Shown here one piece after another: positions 36,894 to 47,638 of a stretch of DNA of 64,000 nt (position 1 is the first letter of the stretch; each line of letters starts with the position of its first letter). This DNA comes from Verrucomicrobiota bacterium (GTDB taxonomy: Bacteria; Verrucomicrobiota; Verrucomicrobiia; Limisphaerales; JACRJZ01): positions 1-64,000 of the forward strand of contig JACRJZ010000055.1 in assembly GCA_016219875.1 (NCBI GenBank). Direction: 5' to 3'. Under the pieces are notes generated by a model. The model was given only the letters and a program-made list of their open reading frames with translations. It did not search any database and had not been told where the DNA came from. The translations under genes and the position numbers were made by a program.

Positions 36894-37996
36894 GCATCAT
36901 GCAAAAGCTACCCCCCATTCCGACCCCGTTGGAGACGAAGTGGCGTGAGTTCCGCTACCAGACGATGCCCTTCGTCACCTTCTGCGTCATTGTCACCGCC
37001 GTGGTGGTGATGTGGCGAACCTACGTCACCCCGCCGAACGTGCTGGCCGAAGTCGAGCCGGTCACGGTGCGGGTCATGAGTCCGGTCTCAGGCACCTTGG
37101 TCGGTCTTTCGGTGGAGCGATTCCAGCGCGTCACCAACGGCCAGATCCTCGGGGTCATCGAAGTGCAGGACACCAACGCCCACTTGGCGGCGCTGGCCGC
37201 CGCGGAAGCCGACATCAACATGGTTTTGGCCCGCGAGAAGATCGACCAGACGCGCGTTGAACAGAACTACCTGCGGGAGTTGCTGGCATTCCAAGCCGAA
37301 CAAGCGCAGCTTGAGCGCGACCGTGTGGACCTTGACAAAGCTCTGTCTGTTTACCTGCGTGCCAGCAATCTCTTCTTCACCACGAATATCAGCCGTCCCA
37401 TCTCAGACGAATTGTACGATGTGGCCCGATTCGATTACGAAGGACTAAAGACGACGGTGGAGCAAAACGAGAAACGTCTGGTGGAAAAGGAGAAGATCCT
37501 GCCCCAACTGCGCGGCACCAATTCCACCGCCGTAGCGGAGGCCGCTGCTCAAAACATTCGCGCCCAGCTTGGGCAACTGGAGGCCATGCAGCGGGTGGTT
37601 CTGCGTTCCCCGATCGACGGCACCATCAGCGGCATCAGCAACGTGGTCGGCGAGACGGCCTACCGCGGCCGGCCCATCGTGCTCATCACTGCCTTGGAGA
37701 GCAGCAACATCATCGGCTACGCCCGCCAGCCCCTGAACACGCCGCCGAAGGTGAACGATCTGGTGCTAATCCGTCGGCCGACCTTCACGCGCGAGATCGG
37801 GTTTGGCCGCGTGACTCAGGTCGGAACGCAGTTGGAGATGATTGATCTCCCTCTCCTCTCCGCCATCAGTGGCACCAAGCCCGTGCCGGAGTTGGGGTTG
37901 CCGTTTCTGGTGTCCATACCGAAAGGCATGAACTTGATGCCCGGCGAACGGGTGGACTTGGTCATCAATCCGAAGAACCGACTGGCCCGTCGCTGA
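36890..37996 (+). CDS. HlyD-like membrane fusion protein
   Basis: A 368-residue protein. One N-terminal membrane helix (FVTFCVIVTAVVVMW) is followed by a biotinyl-lipoyl-like half motif (VRVMSPVSGTLVGLSVERF), a long coiled coil (about 105-225, rich in E, Q, R), the second half (VVLRSPIDGTISGISNVVGE) and a beta domain. The start is a GTG at 36890 overlapping the upstream stop, or the ATG at 36899. No transporter or outer-membrane channel gene is adjacent, which is unusual for a HlyD protein. Confidence 0.82.
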   Translation: MSIMQKLPPIPTPLETKWREFRYQTMPFVTFCVIVTAVVVMWRTYVTPPNVLAEVEPVTVRVMSPVSGTLVGLSVERFQRVTNGQILGVIEVQDTNAHLAALAAAEADINMVLAREKIDQTRVEQNYLRELLAFQAEQAQLERDRVDLDKALSVYLRASNLFFTTNISRPISDELYDVARFDYEGLKTTVEQNEKRLVEKEKILPQLRGTNSTAVAEAAAQNIRAQLGQLEAMQRVVLRSPIDGTISGISNVVGETAYRGRPIVLITALESSNIIGYARQPLNTPPKVNDLVLIRRPTFTREIGFGRVTQVGTQLEMIDLPLLSAISGTKPVPELGLPFLVSIPKGMNLMPGERVDLVINPKNRLARR

Positions 37997-37998
37997 AG

Positions 37999-38136
37999 CC
38001 CCTCACCCCGGCCCTCTCCCATCCGATGGGAGAGGGAGGAACCAATCACGCGATGTGACGAGGGGGGTGCTGTCTTGCATCAGGCGCGTGGAATGCGTTC
38101 CCTCTCCCGTCGGACGGGAGAGGGTTAGGGTGAGGG
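37999..38136. repeat. Repeat D, complete copy
   Basis: The left end CCCTCACCCCGGCCCTCTCC and right end GGAGAGGGTTAGGGTGAGGG are inverted with variations, each followed by a small hairpin of the GGGAGAGGG type. A fragment of the left end sits inside the helicase gene at 54350, and another full copy at 59347. Confidence 0.87.
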
Positions 38137-38216
38137 TTCGGGGGGCGGCTTCGGAGCTTGCCAAGGCCTTCACCTTCCTTCCCCGTTTGGGTTCCGCGGA
38201 AATCCGCGAAAACCTC

Positions 38217-40427
<2,211 letters not shown>

Positions 40428-40477
40428 GGCGGACAGTAGCCTTGAAGTGAAGTGGGCGCAAAAAAGCGGCGGCTCTG

Positions 40478-40578
40478 GAGCTTCGTGCAAAACCCCGTAG
40501 CAGCCGACGTGAGGAGGCTCAAACTTCAATGAAAACAGAGCGTCCTCACGTCGGCTGCTACAGTTTTGCATGAAGCTC
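40478..40578. repeat. Repeat B, copy 1
   Basis: The core arms GTAGCAGCCGACGTGAGGAG and CTCACGTCGGCTGCTAC are extended by outer arms GAGCTTCGTGCAAAA and TTTTGCATGAAGCTC, giving a long hairpin. It overlaps the apparent upstream part of the DUF255 frame. Confidence 0.88.
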
Positions 40579-40582
40579 AGGA

Positions 40583-40622
40583 GACGGAGGTTTTCCTAGT
40601 TCGGTCCTTGGGGTTGGCTGTT
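40583..40622 (-). pseudogene. Remnant of the propeller-gene start
   Basis: The sequence GGAGGTTTTCCTAGTTCGG and the GTCCTTGGGGTTGG next to it correspond to 44869-44907, the first codons and leader of the large propeller gene, with about four mismatches (CCTAG for the CATAG that holds the start codon). It marks the end of a duplication that also made the second pseudopilin. Confidence 0.7.
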
Positions 40623-40636
40623 GTATCTCGCAACGA

Positions 40637-41338
40637 TCATGGCGTTAGCAGGTGATGCACCGTCGCGTCGTAAGGTGGCGTGCTGAAACTCTGGCGCAGG
40701 CCCTCCGAGGAGGTTTGAAGGACTCGTCCGTCGCTCAAGAGGAGATTGCCGGAAAAAACATGGACGTCATTTGTCCACGCCAAGTTGCTTTGGCCTCGGA
40801 CCACGTACACGACATTGGCCGCCGGAAGACTGCAGTTTCCAAAGCCCGCTGCTTGAATGTCTCTGTCACCTGCCAGGACAGAGTTCGGCATCCTGGGAGA
40901 GGCGTGGATCGCCAGGAAATAACTCACCGCGCTGTTCCGATAGGCGGAGTTCATGAAGCCCCCCGGCCCAAGGCCCCACGATTGAGCCACTCGTTTCAAT
41001 CGGTCGCTCGGACAGACTAGAACGTTCGGCGTGGCCAGTTCGTTGGAGAGAAAGCTGTATTGGAAGAACGCGTTGCCGCTGGCGCCATGAAGCCGAGTTC
41101 CCTCTGGCTGGTCCACCCACAGCATGTTCCTGCCGTCGTGCTCTCCCGAGTACGCCTGGAAGGCGCGGCCAATCAGCCGCAGGTTGTTCACGCAGGCGAC
41201 GCGGTCGCTGCGCCCGCGGGTGCCGGCCACCGTCGGCCAGGCCACCGCCGCCAGGATGGTTATCACGCCCAGGCAGACCAGGGCTTCCACCCGCGTGAAG
41301 GCGCAGGTCCAAGACTTGAGTTGGGTGCTGGTTTTCAT
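40637..41338 (-). CDS. Pseudopilin-like H-X9-DG protein (paralogue 1)
   Basis: A 233-residue type II secretion pseudopilin-like protein. The prepilin segment FTRVEALVCLGVITILAAV has the conserved Glu (E18, fifth after the cleavage site). The C-terminal HVFSGNLLLSDGR is a H-X9-DG motif of the processing-associated domain found in large numbers in Verrucomicrobia and Planctomycetes. Both features place it at the envelope. A close paralogue is at 44923. Confidence 0.86.
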   Translation of the reverse strand: MKTSTQLKSWTCAFTRVEALVCLGVITILAAVAWPTVAGTRGRSDRVACVNNLRLIGRAFQAYSGEHDGRNMLWVDQPEGTRLHGASGNAFFQYSFLSNELATPNVLVCPSDRLKRVAQSWGLGPGGFMNSAYRNSAVSYFLAIHASPRMPNSVLAGDRDIQAAGFGNCSLPAANVVYVVRGQSNLAWTNDVHVFSGNLLLSDGRVLQTSSEGLRQSFSTPPYDATVHHLLTP

Positions 41339-41358
41339 AGAGATGATTTCAAAACGAC

Positions 41359-41420
41359 GTAGCAGCCGAGGTAACGAGGCTCAAACTTCAAGAACAGAGC
41401 CTCCTCACGTCGGCTGCTAC
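41359..41420. repeat. Repeat B, copy 2
   Basis: GTAGCAGCCGAGGTAACGAG and CTCCTCACGTCGGCTGCTAC are imperfect inverted arms, between the pseudopilin start and the stop of the propeller gene. Confidence 0.82.
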
Positions 41421-41466
41421 GTTGTTAAGAGTGGCTCCATGGTTGGTCCTTTCGTTGGCTCCTGGG

Positions 41467-44400
41467 TCACGGCTGCATCACCACACGATAGAAGCGGCGG
41501 CCTTGTCCCGCGGCGCCGGGGTCCACACATGAGGCGCTCGCACCGTTCACCACCACGGGCGCCAGGAGGTCTGTCCAGTCCGAGTCATTGAGGTCGGTCT
41601 TGAATTGCACGCGGTAGCTGCGGCCCGGCACCGCGGGCCAGATCAGCGTGGTGCTGCCCGTGCCCACCGACACCAGCGTGAAGGCGCGCAGGACCGAGCC
41701 TTGATTCGTGGGATCGGTGCCGGCGCGGAACTCCTGCCCATCGCTCGCGCCATCGCCGTCGATGTCGCTCGCGCCGTCGCGGGTCAGCGTGCCGAAGAAG
41801 GCCATTTCCCAGTCGTCGTCCACGCCGTCGCCGTCGCTGTCGCCGCCGCCGAGGCGGAGCAGGAACACGTCGCGCACGTCGTTGAAGTCGCCCTCAACCA
41901 AGTCGCCGGCCATGCTGTGGAAGAGGATCGTGCGTCCGTCGGCGGCAAGCATGGGCCGGCTGGACAGGCCATTGGCGGTGAAGCCAGTGAGCGGAGAGTG
42001 GGTGAGGGCGACGGTGTTGCTGGTGGCCCGGTCATAGACAAAGATGTCCATCACGCCGTTGGTGTCGTTGCTCACCAAGTCGCCGCCGCTGCTCGTGAAC
42101 ACGACGTAGCGGCCATCGGCGGTGACGATGGGAGCCGCTCGGGATGAAGCCTCGGACGAGGTGGCGTAGCGGGGCACGCCGACAAGGTTGGTGGTGCCAG
42201 CGCGGGAGTCGATGACGCGGATTTCAGCGTACGCTGGCGCTAGCGGGTAAGTCCGGTAGGCGAGGACGGAGCCATCCCGGCTGGCCGCAGGATACAATGC
42301 AGAATCGACCACCAGCGCCGACGCGCCGGTGACGTAGTTGTGGGCGAAAATCCCCACCTGGCTGGAGGCGGTTGGGCTGGCAAAGAAGACGGTGGTGGCG
42401 TCAGGCGCGACCGACGGGACCCCCACCAAACCCACGTCCTTCGAACCATCCCACGAGGCGAGGTGGGTCGTGTGCGTGACGAGATCATGCACGTAGAGCC
42501 GCGGAGAATTGAAATCCACAACAGCATTGGTGGTGAGGTCCCCAGCGCAGATGGCAAAGAACACCCATTGCCCCGCCAAGCTGGCGAATTGTGGACCGTA
42601 GAAGCAGTAGTCGTACGCAGGCCCACCCCACACCGTTGCGGTGATCAGATAGTTCGTTCCCAAAGCCATGTCTCTGACGAAGAGTTGGCGGTGGTCGTTT
42701 CCGCCAATTCGGACCAAGTCCGGTGAAGTGCTGGAGAACAGCACGTAGCGTCCGTCTGGGGAAATATCCACTGGGGCGCCGCCGCCGCTGGCCGGACCGC
42801 TGCCGTCCCAGCGGACTGTCACCACCGCGGTCGTGTTGGCCAGGAAGTTATGGCAGTAAATTGTGCCGTCGCTGCTGTAAAAATATCGGGGGGAACTTGG
42901 CAGCGCCAGTTCGGTGAACAACACGAAAGGGCTGCGCGCGCTCAGAATGGGATTGACGATGTTGCTGACGCCGGAGGTCACCAGCCGGTTCGTCCCTGTG
43001 AACCGATCACACACGTAAAGGTCCGACCAGCCGTTCGTGTCGCCGGCGGCCAGGTTGTTGTCGTACGAGACGAACGCCAGCCAGCGTCCGTCGGCGCTCA
43101 GGCAATTGGCCGTGGGCAAATCCACGGACTGAAACCCGGTCAGCGCGGGCCGGGCGGCGTGACGTTGTGAAATCAGCCGGGTGGTACCGGTCGCCACGTC
43201 CCGCACAAACACGTCGCTCGCGTGATTGAAATCGTCGGCCACCAACTCGTCGTCTTCGCTGTCGAAGGCCACCCGTTGGCCGTCGGCGGTCAGGGACGGC
43301 TCCACGAATTCGTGATCCACCGCGCTCGGCGCGCCGAAGCGATTCACGGTGGACAAGCGGGTGATTCCGGCGGTGAGGTCGCGGACATAGACCTGAAACT
43401 TCCCGCCCGTGTCTGCCGCGACCAGGTCGGTGGCGGCGCTCACGAACGCCAGGTGACGCCCATCCGGCGTCAGGACCGGCGTCTTGGAGGGGCCGTTGGC
43501 CGGGCCAGTGCCGTCGTAGCTCATGCTCACTAGAACGTTGCTCGCGGTCTGCGCATCCCAGAGGAAGACGTTCGTGCCGTCATCGTAGGCGGTGAACCGG
43601 CCATCGGCGCTGAGTGAGCAAGAAGTCGCGGCGGTGAGGTTGCTGGCGAGCAACGCGGTGGTGCCGGCGTCAAGTTCATGCCGGAACAGGAAGGTCGGTG
43701 AATTGGAAAACCCCGCAGCCAGGAACACCACCGCGCTGCCGTTCGCGCTGAGGACGGGCGAGGAACAGGCGTAGCCGTTGGTGCCGAGGTAGGCCGTCAT
43801 GTTGGTGCTGGCCCAGAGGGTGACGCCGGTGTTCTGGTCCCACACACACAAGTCGCCCACGGCGCCGCCCACGAACGCTGCCCGGCGGCCGTCGGCGGAG
43901 ACAGAGACATGCCCCGCACGAATGCCAAAGTTCGTCCCTGAGACGACCATGTCGATCATCACGGTCTGATTGGATTGGAGGTTGCGCCCGAAAAGGTGGA
44001 GGTGGGGTGAAGGAACCAACGCGGTGAGGTTGGTCGCTCTGCTCTCAAAGAAGACCCATTGGCCGTCGGCTGAAAGCAGCGGACAGCTCGATCCAGAATA
44101 CCAGGCGAAAGAGGGCAAGCCGCTGGTGTCCACGCTTCCCATTTGGGTCGAGCCATTCACCAGGTCCCGGATGAAGATGTCGCTGACTTCGTTCGTGTCG
44201 AAGAGCGCCAAACGATCCGAGAAGCTGGAGAAAACCACGACTTGTCCGTTGGACGAGATGCTGGGCTGGCCGGCACTGAGGCACGCGCCACCGAGGCCGT
44301 TGCTGGCGACGCTCACCAACGTGATCGTGCCCGTCGCCAATTCGCAGACGAACACGTCCTGGTTGGGGAACCGGTCGTCGTTGGTCACCAAATTGTTGGC

Positions 44401-44883
44401 CTGGCTGAGGAAGACCAGAAAGCGGCCATCCGCGCTGAACGTGGGCGCAAACGAGCCGTGCGCGCCCGTCACGCCCACCTGGGCCGCGACGGAGCCGACG
44501 CGAATCGCCTCACCGGCGCGGGAGCCGCCAGCCGCGGCGAACAAGAGCAGAGCCAGAATGCCGATGGCGCTGAAGTAGAGCCGTGCTCTCCATGAACCGG
44601 CCTTGGTTCGGAGTTCCGGCTTGAGCCGGTCTGCGCCTCCCCAACCGGTGAAAGCCGGGACTCCAAGCGCGCTGCCATCCTGGTTCATGGCCCCCATGCG
44701 GGGTCGCAACGCCCAAGAGGCTTGCCCTGAACCTCGGCGCCGCGGTGTCGCGGCAGAGCGCCGCCGTGCAAGGCAGAAAGCAAAAGGCAATAGGCAATAG
44801 GGGATGGCGGCGCGCTTTCGAGACGCCGCGACGGGGCAACGGTTCATGGAAGAATGGCGTTGAGAGGAGAAGGAGGTTTTCAT
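41467..44883 (-). CDS. Large secreted WD40/TolB-like propeller protein
   Basis: An 1138-residue exported protein if translated from 44883. The main body consists of about 15 repeated beta modules with the consensus SADGRxVAFxSxATDLV and DVFVRDLATGTT, as in PD40/TolB-type propellers, followed by a Ca-binding-like DSDGDGVDDDWE segment and a C-terminal beta domain ending RRFYRVVMQP. The first 120 residues are odd: after MKTSFSSQRHSS they run through repeat-derived peptide (PYCLLPFAFCL, RLKPELRT) before a hydrophobic signal (LYFSAIGILALLLFAAAGG). Either the true start is internal or repeats have invaded the signal region. Confidence 0.8.
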   Translation of the reverse strand: MKTSFSSQRHSSMNRCPVAASRKRAAIPYCLLPFAFCLARRRSAATPRRRGSGQASWALRPRMGAMNQDGSALGVPAFTGWGGADRLKPELRTKAGSWRARLYFSAIGILALLLFAAAGGSRAGEAIRVGSVAAQVGVTGAHGSFAPTFSADGRFLVFLSQANNLVTNDDRFPNQDVFVCELATGTITLVSVASNGLGGACLSAGQPSISSNGQVVVFSSFSDRLALFDTNEVSDIFIRDLVNGSTQMGSVDTSGLPSFAWYSGSSCPLLSADGQWVFFESRATNLTALVPSPHLHLFGRNLQSNQTVMIDMVVSGTNFGIRAGHVSVSADGRRAAFVGGAVGDLCVWDQNTGVTLWASTNMTAYLGTNGYACSSPVLSANGSAVVFLAAGFSNSPTFLFRHELDAGTTALLASNLTAATSCSLSADGRFTAYDDGTNVFLWDAQTASNVLVSMSYDGTGPANGPSKTPVLTPDGRHLAFVSAATDLVAADTGGKFQVYVRDLTAGITRLSTVNRFGAPSAVDHEFVEPSLTADGQRVAFDSEDDELVADDFNHASDVFVRDVATGTTRLISQRHAARPALTGFQSVDLPTANCLSADGRWLAFVSYDNNLAAGDTNGWSDLYVCDRFTGTNRLVTSGVSNIVNPILSARSPFVLFTELALPSSPRYFYSSDGTIYCHNFLANTTAVVTVRWDGSGPASGGGAPVDISPDGRYVLFSSTSPDLVRIGGNDHRQLFVRDMALGTNYLITATVWGGPAYDYCFYGPQFASLAGQWVFFAICAGDLTTNAVVDFNSPRLYVHDLVTHTTHLASWDGSKDVGLVGVPSVAPDATTVFFASPTASSQVGIFAHNYVTGASALVVDSALYPAASRDGSVLAYRTYPLAPAYAEIRVIDSRAGTTNLVGVPRYATSSEASSRAAPIVTADGRYVVFTSSGGDLVSNDTNGVMDIFVYDRATSNTVALTHSPLTGFTANGLSSRPMLAADGRTILFHSMAGDLVEGDFNDVRDVFLLRLGGGDSDGDGVDDDWEMAFFGTLTRDGASDIDGDGASDGQEFRAGTDPTNQGSVLRAFTLVSVGTGSTTLIWPAVPGRSYRVQFKTDLNDSDWTDLLAPVVVNGASASCVDPGAAGQGRRFYRVVMQP

Positions 44884-44922
44884 AGGTCGGTCCTTGGGGT
44901 TGGTTGTTGTGGGTCGCGACGA

Positions 44923-45627
44923 TCACCACCCCAGCAAGTGAAGCAATCCATTGTCGCTGTAGAGTGGTGAGCTGAAGCTCTGGCGAAGGCCCTCCGAGGA
45001 GGTTTGCCGCACTCGCCCGTCGCTCAGGAGGAGGTTGCCGGCAAAAACATGAACGCCATTTGTCCACGCCAAGTTGCTTTGGCCTGGCTTTACATAGCCA
45101 ATATTGGCCAGCGGAAGACTGCAACTTCCGTATCCTGCAAGTGGAATGTCTCTATCGCCCGCAAGGACTGAGTTTGGAGCGTTTTGGGTCACGTCAAGCC
45201 CAAGGAAGTAACTCACCGCGTTGTACCGATAGGCAGGGTTAAGGAAGCCCCGAGGCCCTGTGCCCCACGTGTGAGCGGCTCGTCTCTGCGTGTCGCTTGG
45301 ACAAGCCAGGATGTTCGGCGTGGCCAGTTCGTTCGACAGAAAACCGAACTGGAAAGACACGTTGCCGGCGTAGGGAGAGTACCGGGTTCCCTGCGGGGCG
45401 TTTACCCCCCAGTGGTTCATTCCTCCGTGATCGCCGGAGTAGGTCTGAATGGCGCGGCCGATCAGCCGCAGGTTGTTCACGCAGGCCACGCGGTCGCTGC
45501 GCCCGCGGGTGCCGGCCACGGTCGGCCAGGCCACCGCCGCCAGGATGGTGACTGCGCCCAGGCAGGCCAGGGCTTCCACCCGCGTGAAGGCGCGGGTCCG
45601 AGACTTGAGTTGTAGGTTGGTTTTCAT
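44923..45627 (-). CDS. Pseudopilin-like H-X9-DG protein (paralogue 2)
   Basis: A 234-residue paralogue of the protein at 40637, with nearly identical N-terminal sequence (FTRVEALACLGAVTILAAVA, E18 present) and a HVFAGNLLLSDGR H-X9-DG motif. It sits just upstream of the propeller gene, in the order pilin-propeller-pilin on the reverse strand. Confidence 0.86.
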   Translation of the reverse strand: MKTNLQLKSRTRAFTRVEALACLGAVTILAAVAWPTVAGTRGRSDRVACVNNLRLIGRAIQTYSGDHGGMNHWGVNAPQGTRYSPYAGNVSFQFGFLSNELATPNILACPSDTQRRAAHTWGTGPRGFLNPAYRYNAVSYFLGLDVTQNAPNSVLAGDRDIPLAGYGSCSLPLANIGYVKPGQSNLAWTNGVHVFAGNLLLSDGRVRQTSSEGLRQSFSSPLYSDNGLLHLLGW

Positions 45628-45647
45628 AGTTGGATTTGTTGAGAACC

Positions 45648-45872
45648 GGTTTCAAAACCGTAGCCGTCGGCGTGAAGAGAACTCCATGGTCGGCGACCAA
45701 GCGTCGCAGCCAAGGATCGACAGGTGGGGCGAGCGTCCTCGCGAGCCGTTGGGGCGGTACCAGCGCAGCTCGCGAGGACGCTCGCCCCACCGAACGGTTC
45801 CTGAATCCGCTCCGATCCCAATGAAGTTTGAGCCTCGTTACCTCGGCTGCTACCGGGTTTTGAAATCGCCTC
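45648..45872. repeat. Repeat B (copy 3) split by repeat C (copy 2)
   Basis: The left end TTTCAAAACCGTAGCCGTCG and right end GAGCCTCGTTACCTCGGCTG, then CTACCGGGTTTTGAAA, are repeat B arms. Between them a complete repeat C lies at 45723-45791 (GGTGGGGCGAGCGTCCTCGC and its inverse GCGAGGACGCTCGCCCCACC). The arrangement suggests one element inserted into the other. Confidence 0.75.
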
Positions 45873-46405
45873 TTGAGAGGGTAGAGGTCTTGCTGGCTCG
45901 CTCTGGCCGCGCTGTGCGGGCGAGGCTGATCCGGGGCCTTCGCCCGCACAGGTTGGCCGGAGTTCTCCACCGCTGGCGTTGTTCTTCCGCACGATCCGCG
46001 GGAGGAAAAAGCTGGGCCCAAACCACCACACCGGCAGCCGCCTCCGCGCCCCCGGCGACTCCGACCCGCACGTTGGCCGCGCCAGGACTTCCTGCCCGCT
46101 CGCGTCGCGATCCTGCCGAGGGCTGCCGCCTTCCGCGCCCCGCCCGTGTTCCGTCACCATGCCTCGTGTCTTCATAGGCCCATTCTCCAGATGCTTGAAC
46201 TTGGTCCCTTATTCCGTTTGGGCTTCGGCCCGTGACGCTCGCAAGAACGGTGCCAGGGAGGAAACCGCGGAAAACGGCCCAAAACCAAAGGACGCGACGC
46301 AACGAAGGCGTGAGCCTCACGCATTGCGCGTGATCTTCACGCCTGGAGAAGGGGAACGCCGCACCTGGCCGCGCCTCAAAGCTTGGAGGTTCCTTCGCTG
46401 GCCGG
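45873..46405. other. Intergenic region of probable repeat DNA
   Basis: No gene with recognisable domains is seen in these 530 bases. Inverted segments occur (CGCACAGGTTGG region against CTGTGCGGGCGAG; CGTGAGCCTCACG is itself a short palindrome). I take it as the degraded left border of the helicase-fragment mosaic. Confidence 0.4.
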
Positions 46406-46411
46406 TAGAGT
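46383..46411 (+). promoter_or_regulatory. Possible promoter of helicase remnant 1
   Basis: TTGGAG at 46383 and TAGAGT at 46406-46411, spaced 17 bases, precede the GTG at 46421 by 9 bases. That spacing would put the transcript start at or near the start codon (a leaderless message). A second remnant has the same TAGAGT at the same distance. Confidence 0.3.
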
Positions 46412-46420
46412 CGCCCCGTT

Positions 46421-46855
46421 GTGACAAACACGCTTTACAGGCTTTTGCCGCGCGACGGCGAGGCCAGCAGCGATCACCTGCTGGGGAAGTTCCTGGAGTA
46501 CGTCGAGGGCCGGCGGCTCACGCTTTATCCGGCGCAGGAGGAGGCGGTGCTGGAGTTGTTCGAGGAGAAGAACGTCATCCTAAACACGCCCACCGGGTCG
46601 GGCAAATCGCTCGTGGCACCTGTGCCGCGAATTCGCGACGGACAACGCGGGACTGGTCGCCGGCAACGCCTCGGTGAATCGCGACGCGTCCATCCTGTGC
46701 GGCACGGCGTGAAATCTTGGCGAACATCGCCTTCGCTCGTGTGCCCACGCGGGACATGGACGTTGTGGAAATGGACAAGTTCCATCGGCACGCCGGTCGC
46801 GAATGCGGCGTGGCGTGCAGACGCTATTGCTTTCGCTGCCGATCACTTCCTACAA
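46421..46855 (+). pseudogene. Broken 5' part of helicase gene (copy 1)
   Basis: It starts GTG and reads through LLPRDGEASSDHLLGKFLEY and the Walker A ([11 protein letters not shown]). Bases 46499-46617 are identical to 52073-52191 of the intact gene. It then jumps, by a deletion at a shared GTGGC, to LCREFATDNAG and ASVNRDASILCGTA, followed by a frameshift and recognisable but decayed EILANIAF and MDKFH segments. No functional helicase remains. Confidence 0.88.
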
Positions 46856-46897
46856 GTGTGCTATTGACTTACCTGAGCCATTTCGTATGCTAGTTCC

Positions 46898-47143
46898 ATG
46901 ACAACGGCAACCAAGTCAGGCACGGTTTACTTCTCGGTAAAGGGCCAGGTGGTCATTCCGCGCTGGCTCCGCCGGGAGTTTGAGATCGAGGAAGGCACCC
47001 GCGCCTACGTGCAATCCACCCCGCAGGGCATCCTCATCAAGCCCGTCACCCGCACCTACATCAAGAGCCTGCGCGGCTCGCTCAAGGGCAGCGGCGTGAT
47101 GAAGGCGCTCCTGGAGGACCGCAAACGCGAACAGGAGCTTTGA
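46898..47143 (+). CDS. AbrB-type antitoxin (VapB-like)
   Basis: An 81-residue antitoxin with the swapped-hairpin motif TVYFSVKGQVVIPRWLRREF and EEGTRAYVQSTPQGILIKPV, and a basic C-terminal toxin-binding tail (LLEDRKREQEL). It lies 1 base before the PIN toxin gene. Confidence 0.85.
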   Translation: MTTATKSGTVYFSVKGQVVIPRWLRREFEIEEGTRAYVQSTPQGILIKPVTRTYIKSLRGSLKGSGVMKALLEDRKREQEL

Positions 47144-47144
47144 C

Positions 47145-47552
47145 ATGGCCACCAAGGTTCTGGATAGCTGGGCGCTGATCGCCTTTTTTGAAGACGAGCC
47201 GGCGGCGGACGGCGTGGAGAAGCTGCTCCAGCAGGCCGCCGACGAGAAGCACAAGCTCCTGATGAGTGTGGTGAACTGGGGCGAGGTCTATTACAGCACG
47301 ATGCGGGAGGTGTCCCAGGAGGCCGCTGAGCAGAAGGCCCAGGAAATCGCCGCGCTGCCCATTGACATCATCGGGGTGAGCGACGACCTGACGCTAGCCA
47401 AGCAGGCGGCGATCTTCAAGGCGACGCACAAAATGTCCTACGCCGACTGCTTCGCCGCCGCGCTGGCCAAACAGAAGAACGCGGAACTCATCACCGGCGA
47501 CCTGGAGTTCAAGGCGGTGGAGAAGGAGATTCGAATCCAGTGGTTGGTGTAA
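47145..47552 (+). CDS. PIN-domain toxin (VapC-like)
   Basis: A 135-residue putative ribonuclease. VLDSWALIAFFEDEPAAD carries the first catalytic Asp, then a conserved Glu (VVNWGEVYYS) and MSYADCFAAALA and LITGDLEF supply the remaining acidic residues of the PIN active site. It forms a VapBC pair with the upstream gene. Confidence 0.87.
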   Translation: MATKVLDSWALIAFFEDEPAADGVEKLLQQAADEKHKLLMSVVNWGEVYYSTMREVSQEAAEQKAQEIAALPIDIIGVSDDLTLAKQAAIFKATHKMSYADCFAAALAKQKNAELITGDLEFKAVEKEIRIQWLV

Positions 47553-47638
47553 GGCTGTGCCCAGCAATCGCACTTCTGGAACCACTTGGTCGATGAACTT
47601 ACAATGTGAAATGACCCAGCGCATCCAGCATCGAACAG

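Noticed and set aside
45850..46431. Reverse-strand frame of about 190 residues upstream of helicase remnant 1
   Set aside because: No domain; composition typical of repeat-rich intergenic DNA, and it begins inside the helicase remnant region and runs into a repeat B arm.
46421..46867. Short helicase-like protein as a real gene
   Set aside because: A deletion and a frameshift break it after the Walker A; it is better explained as a remnant.
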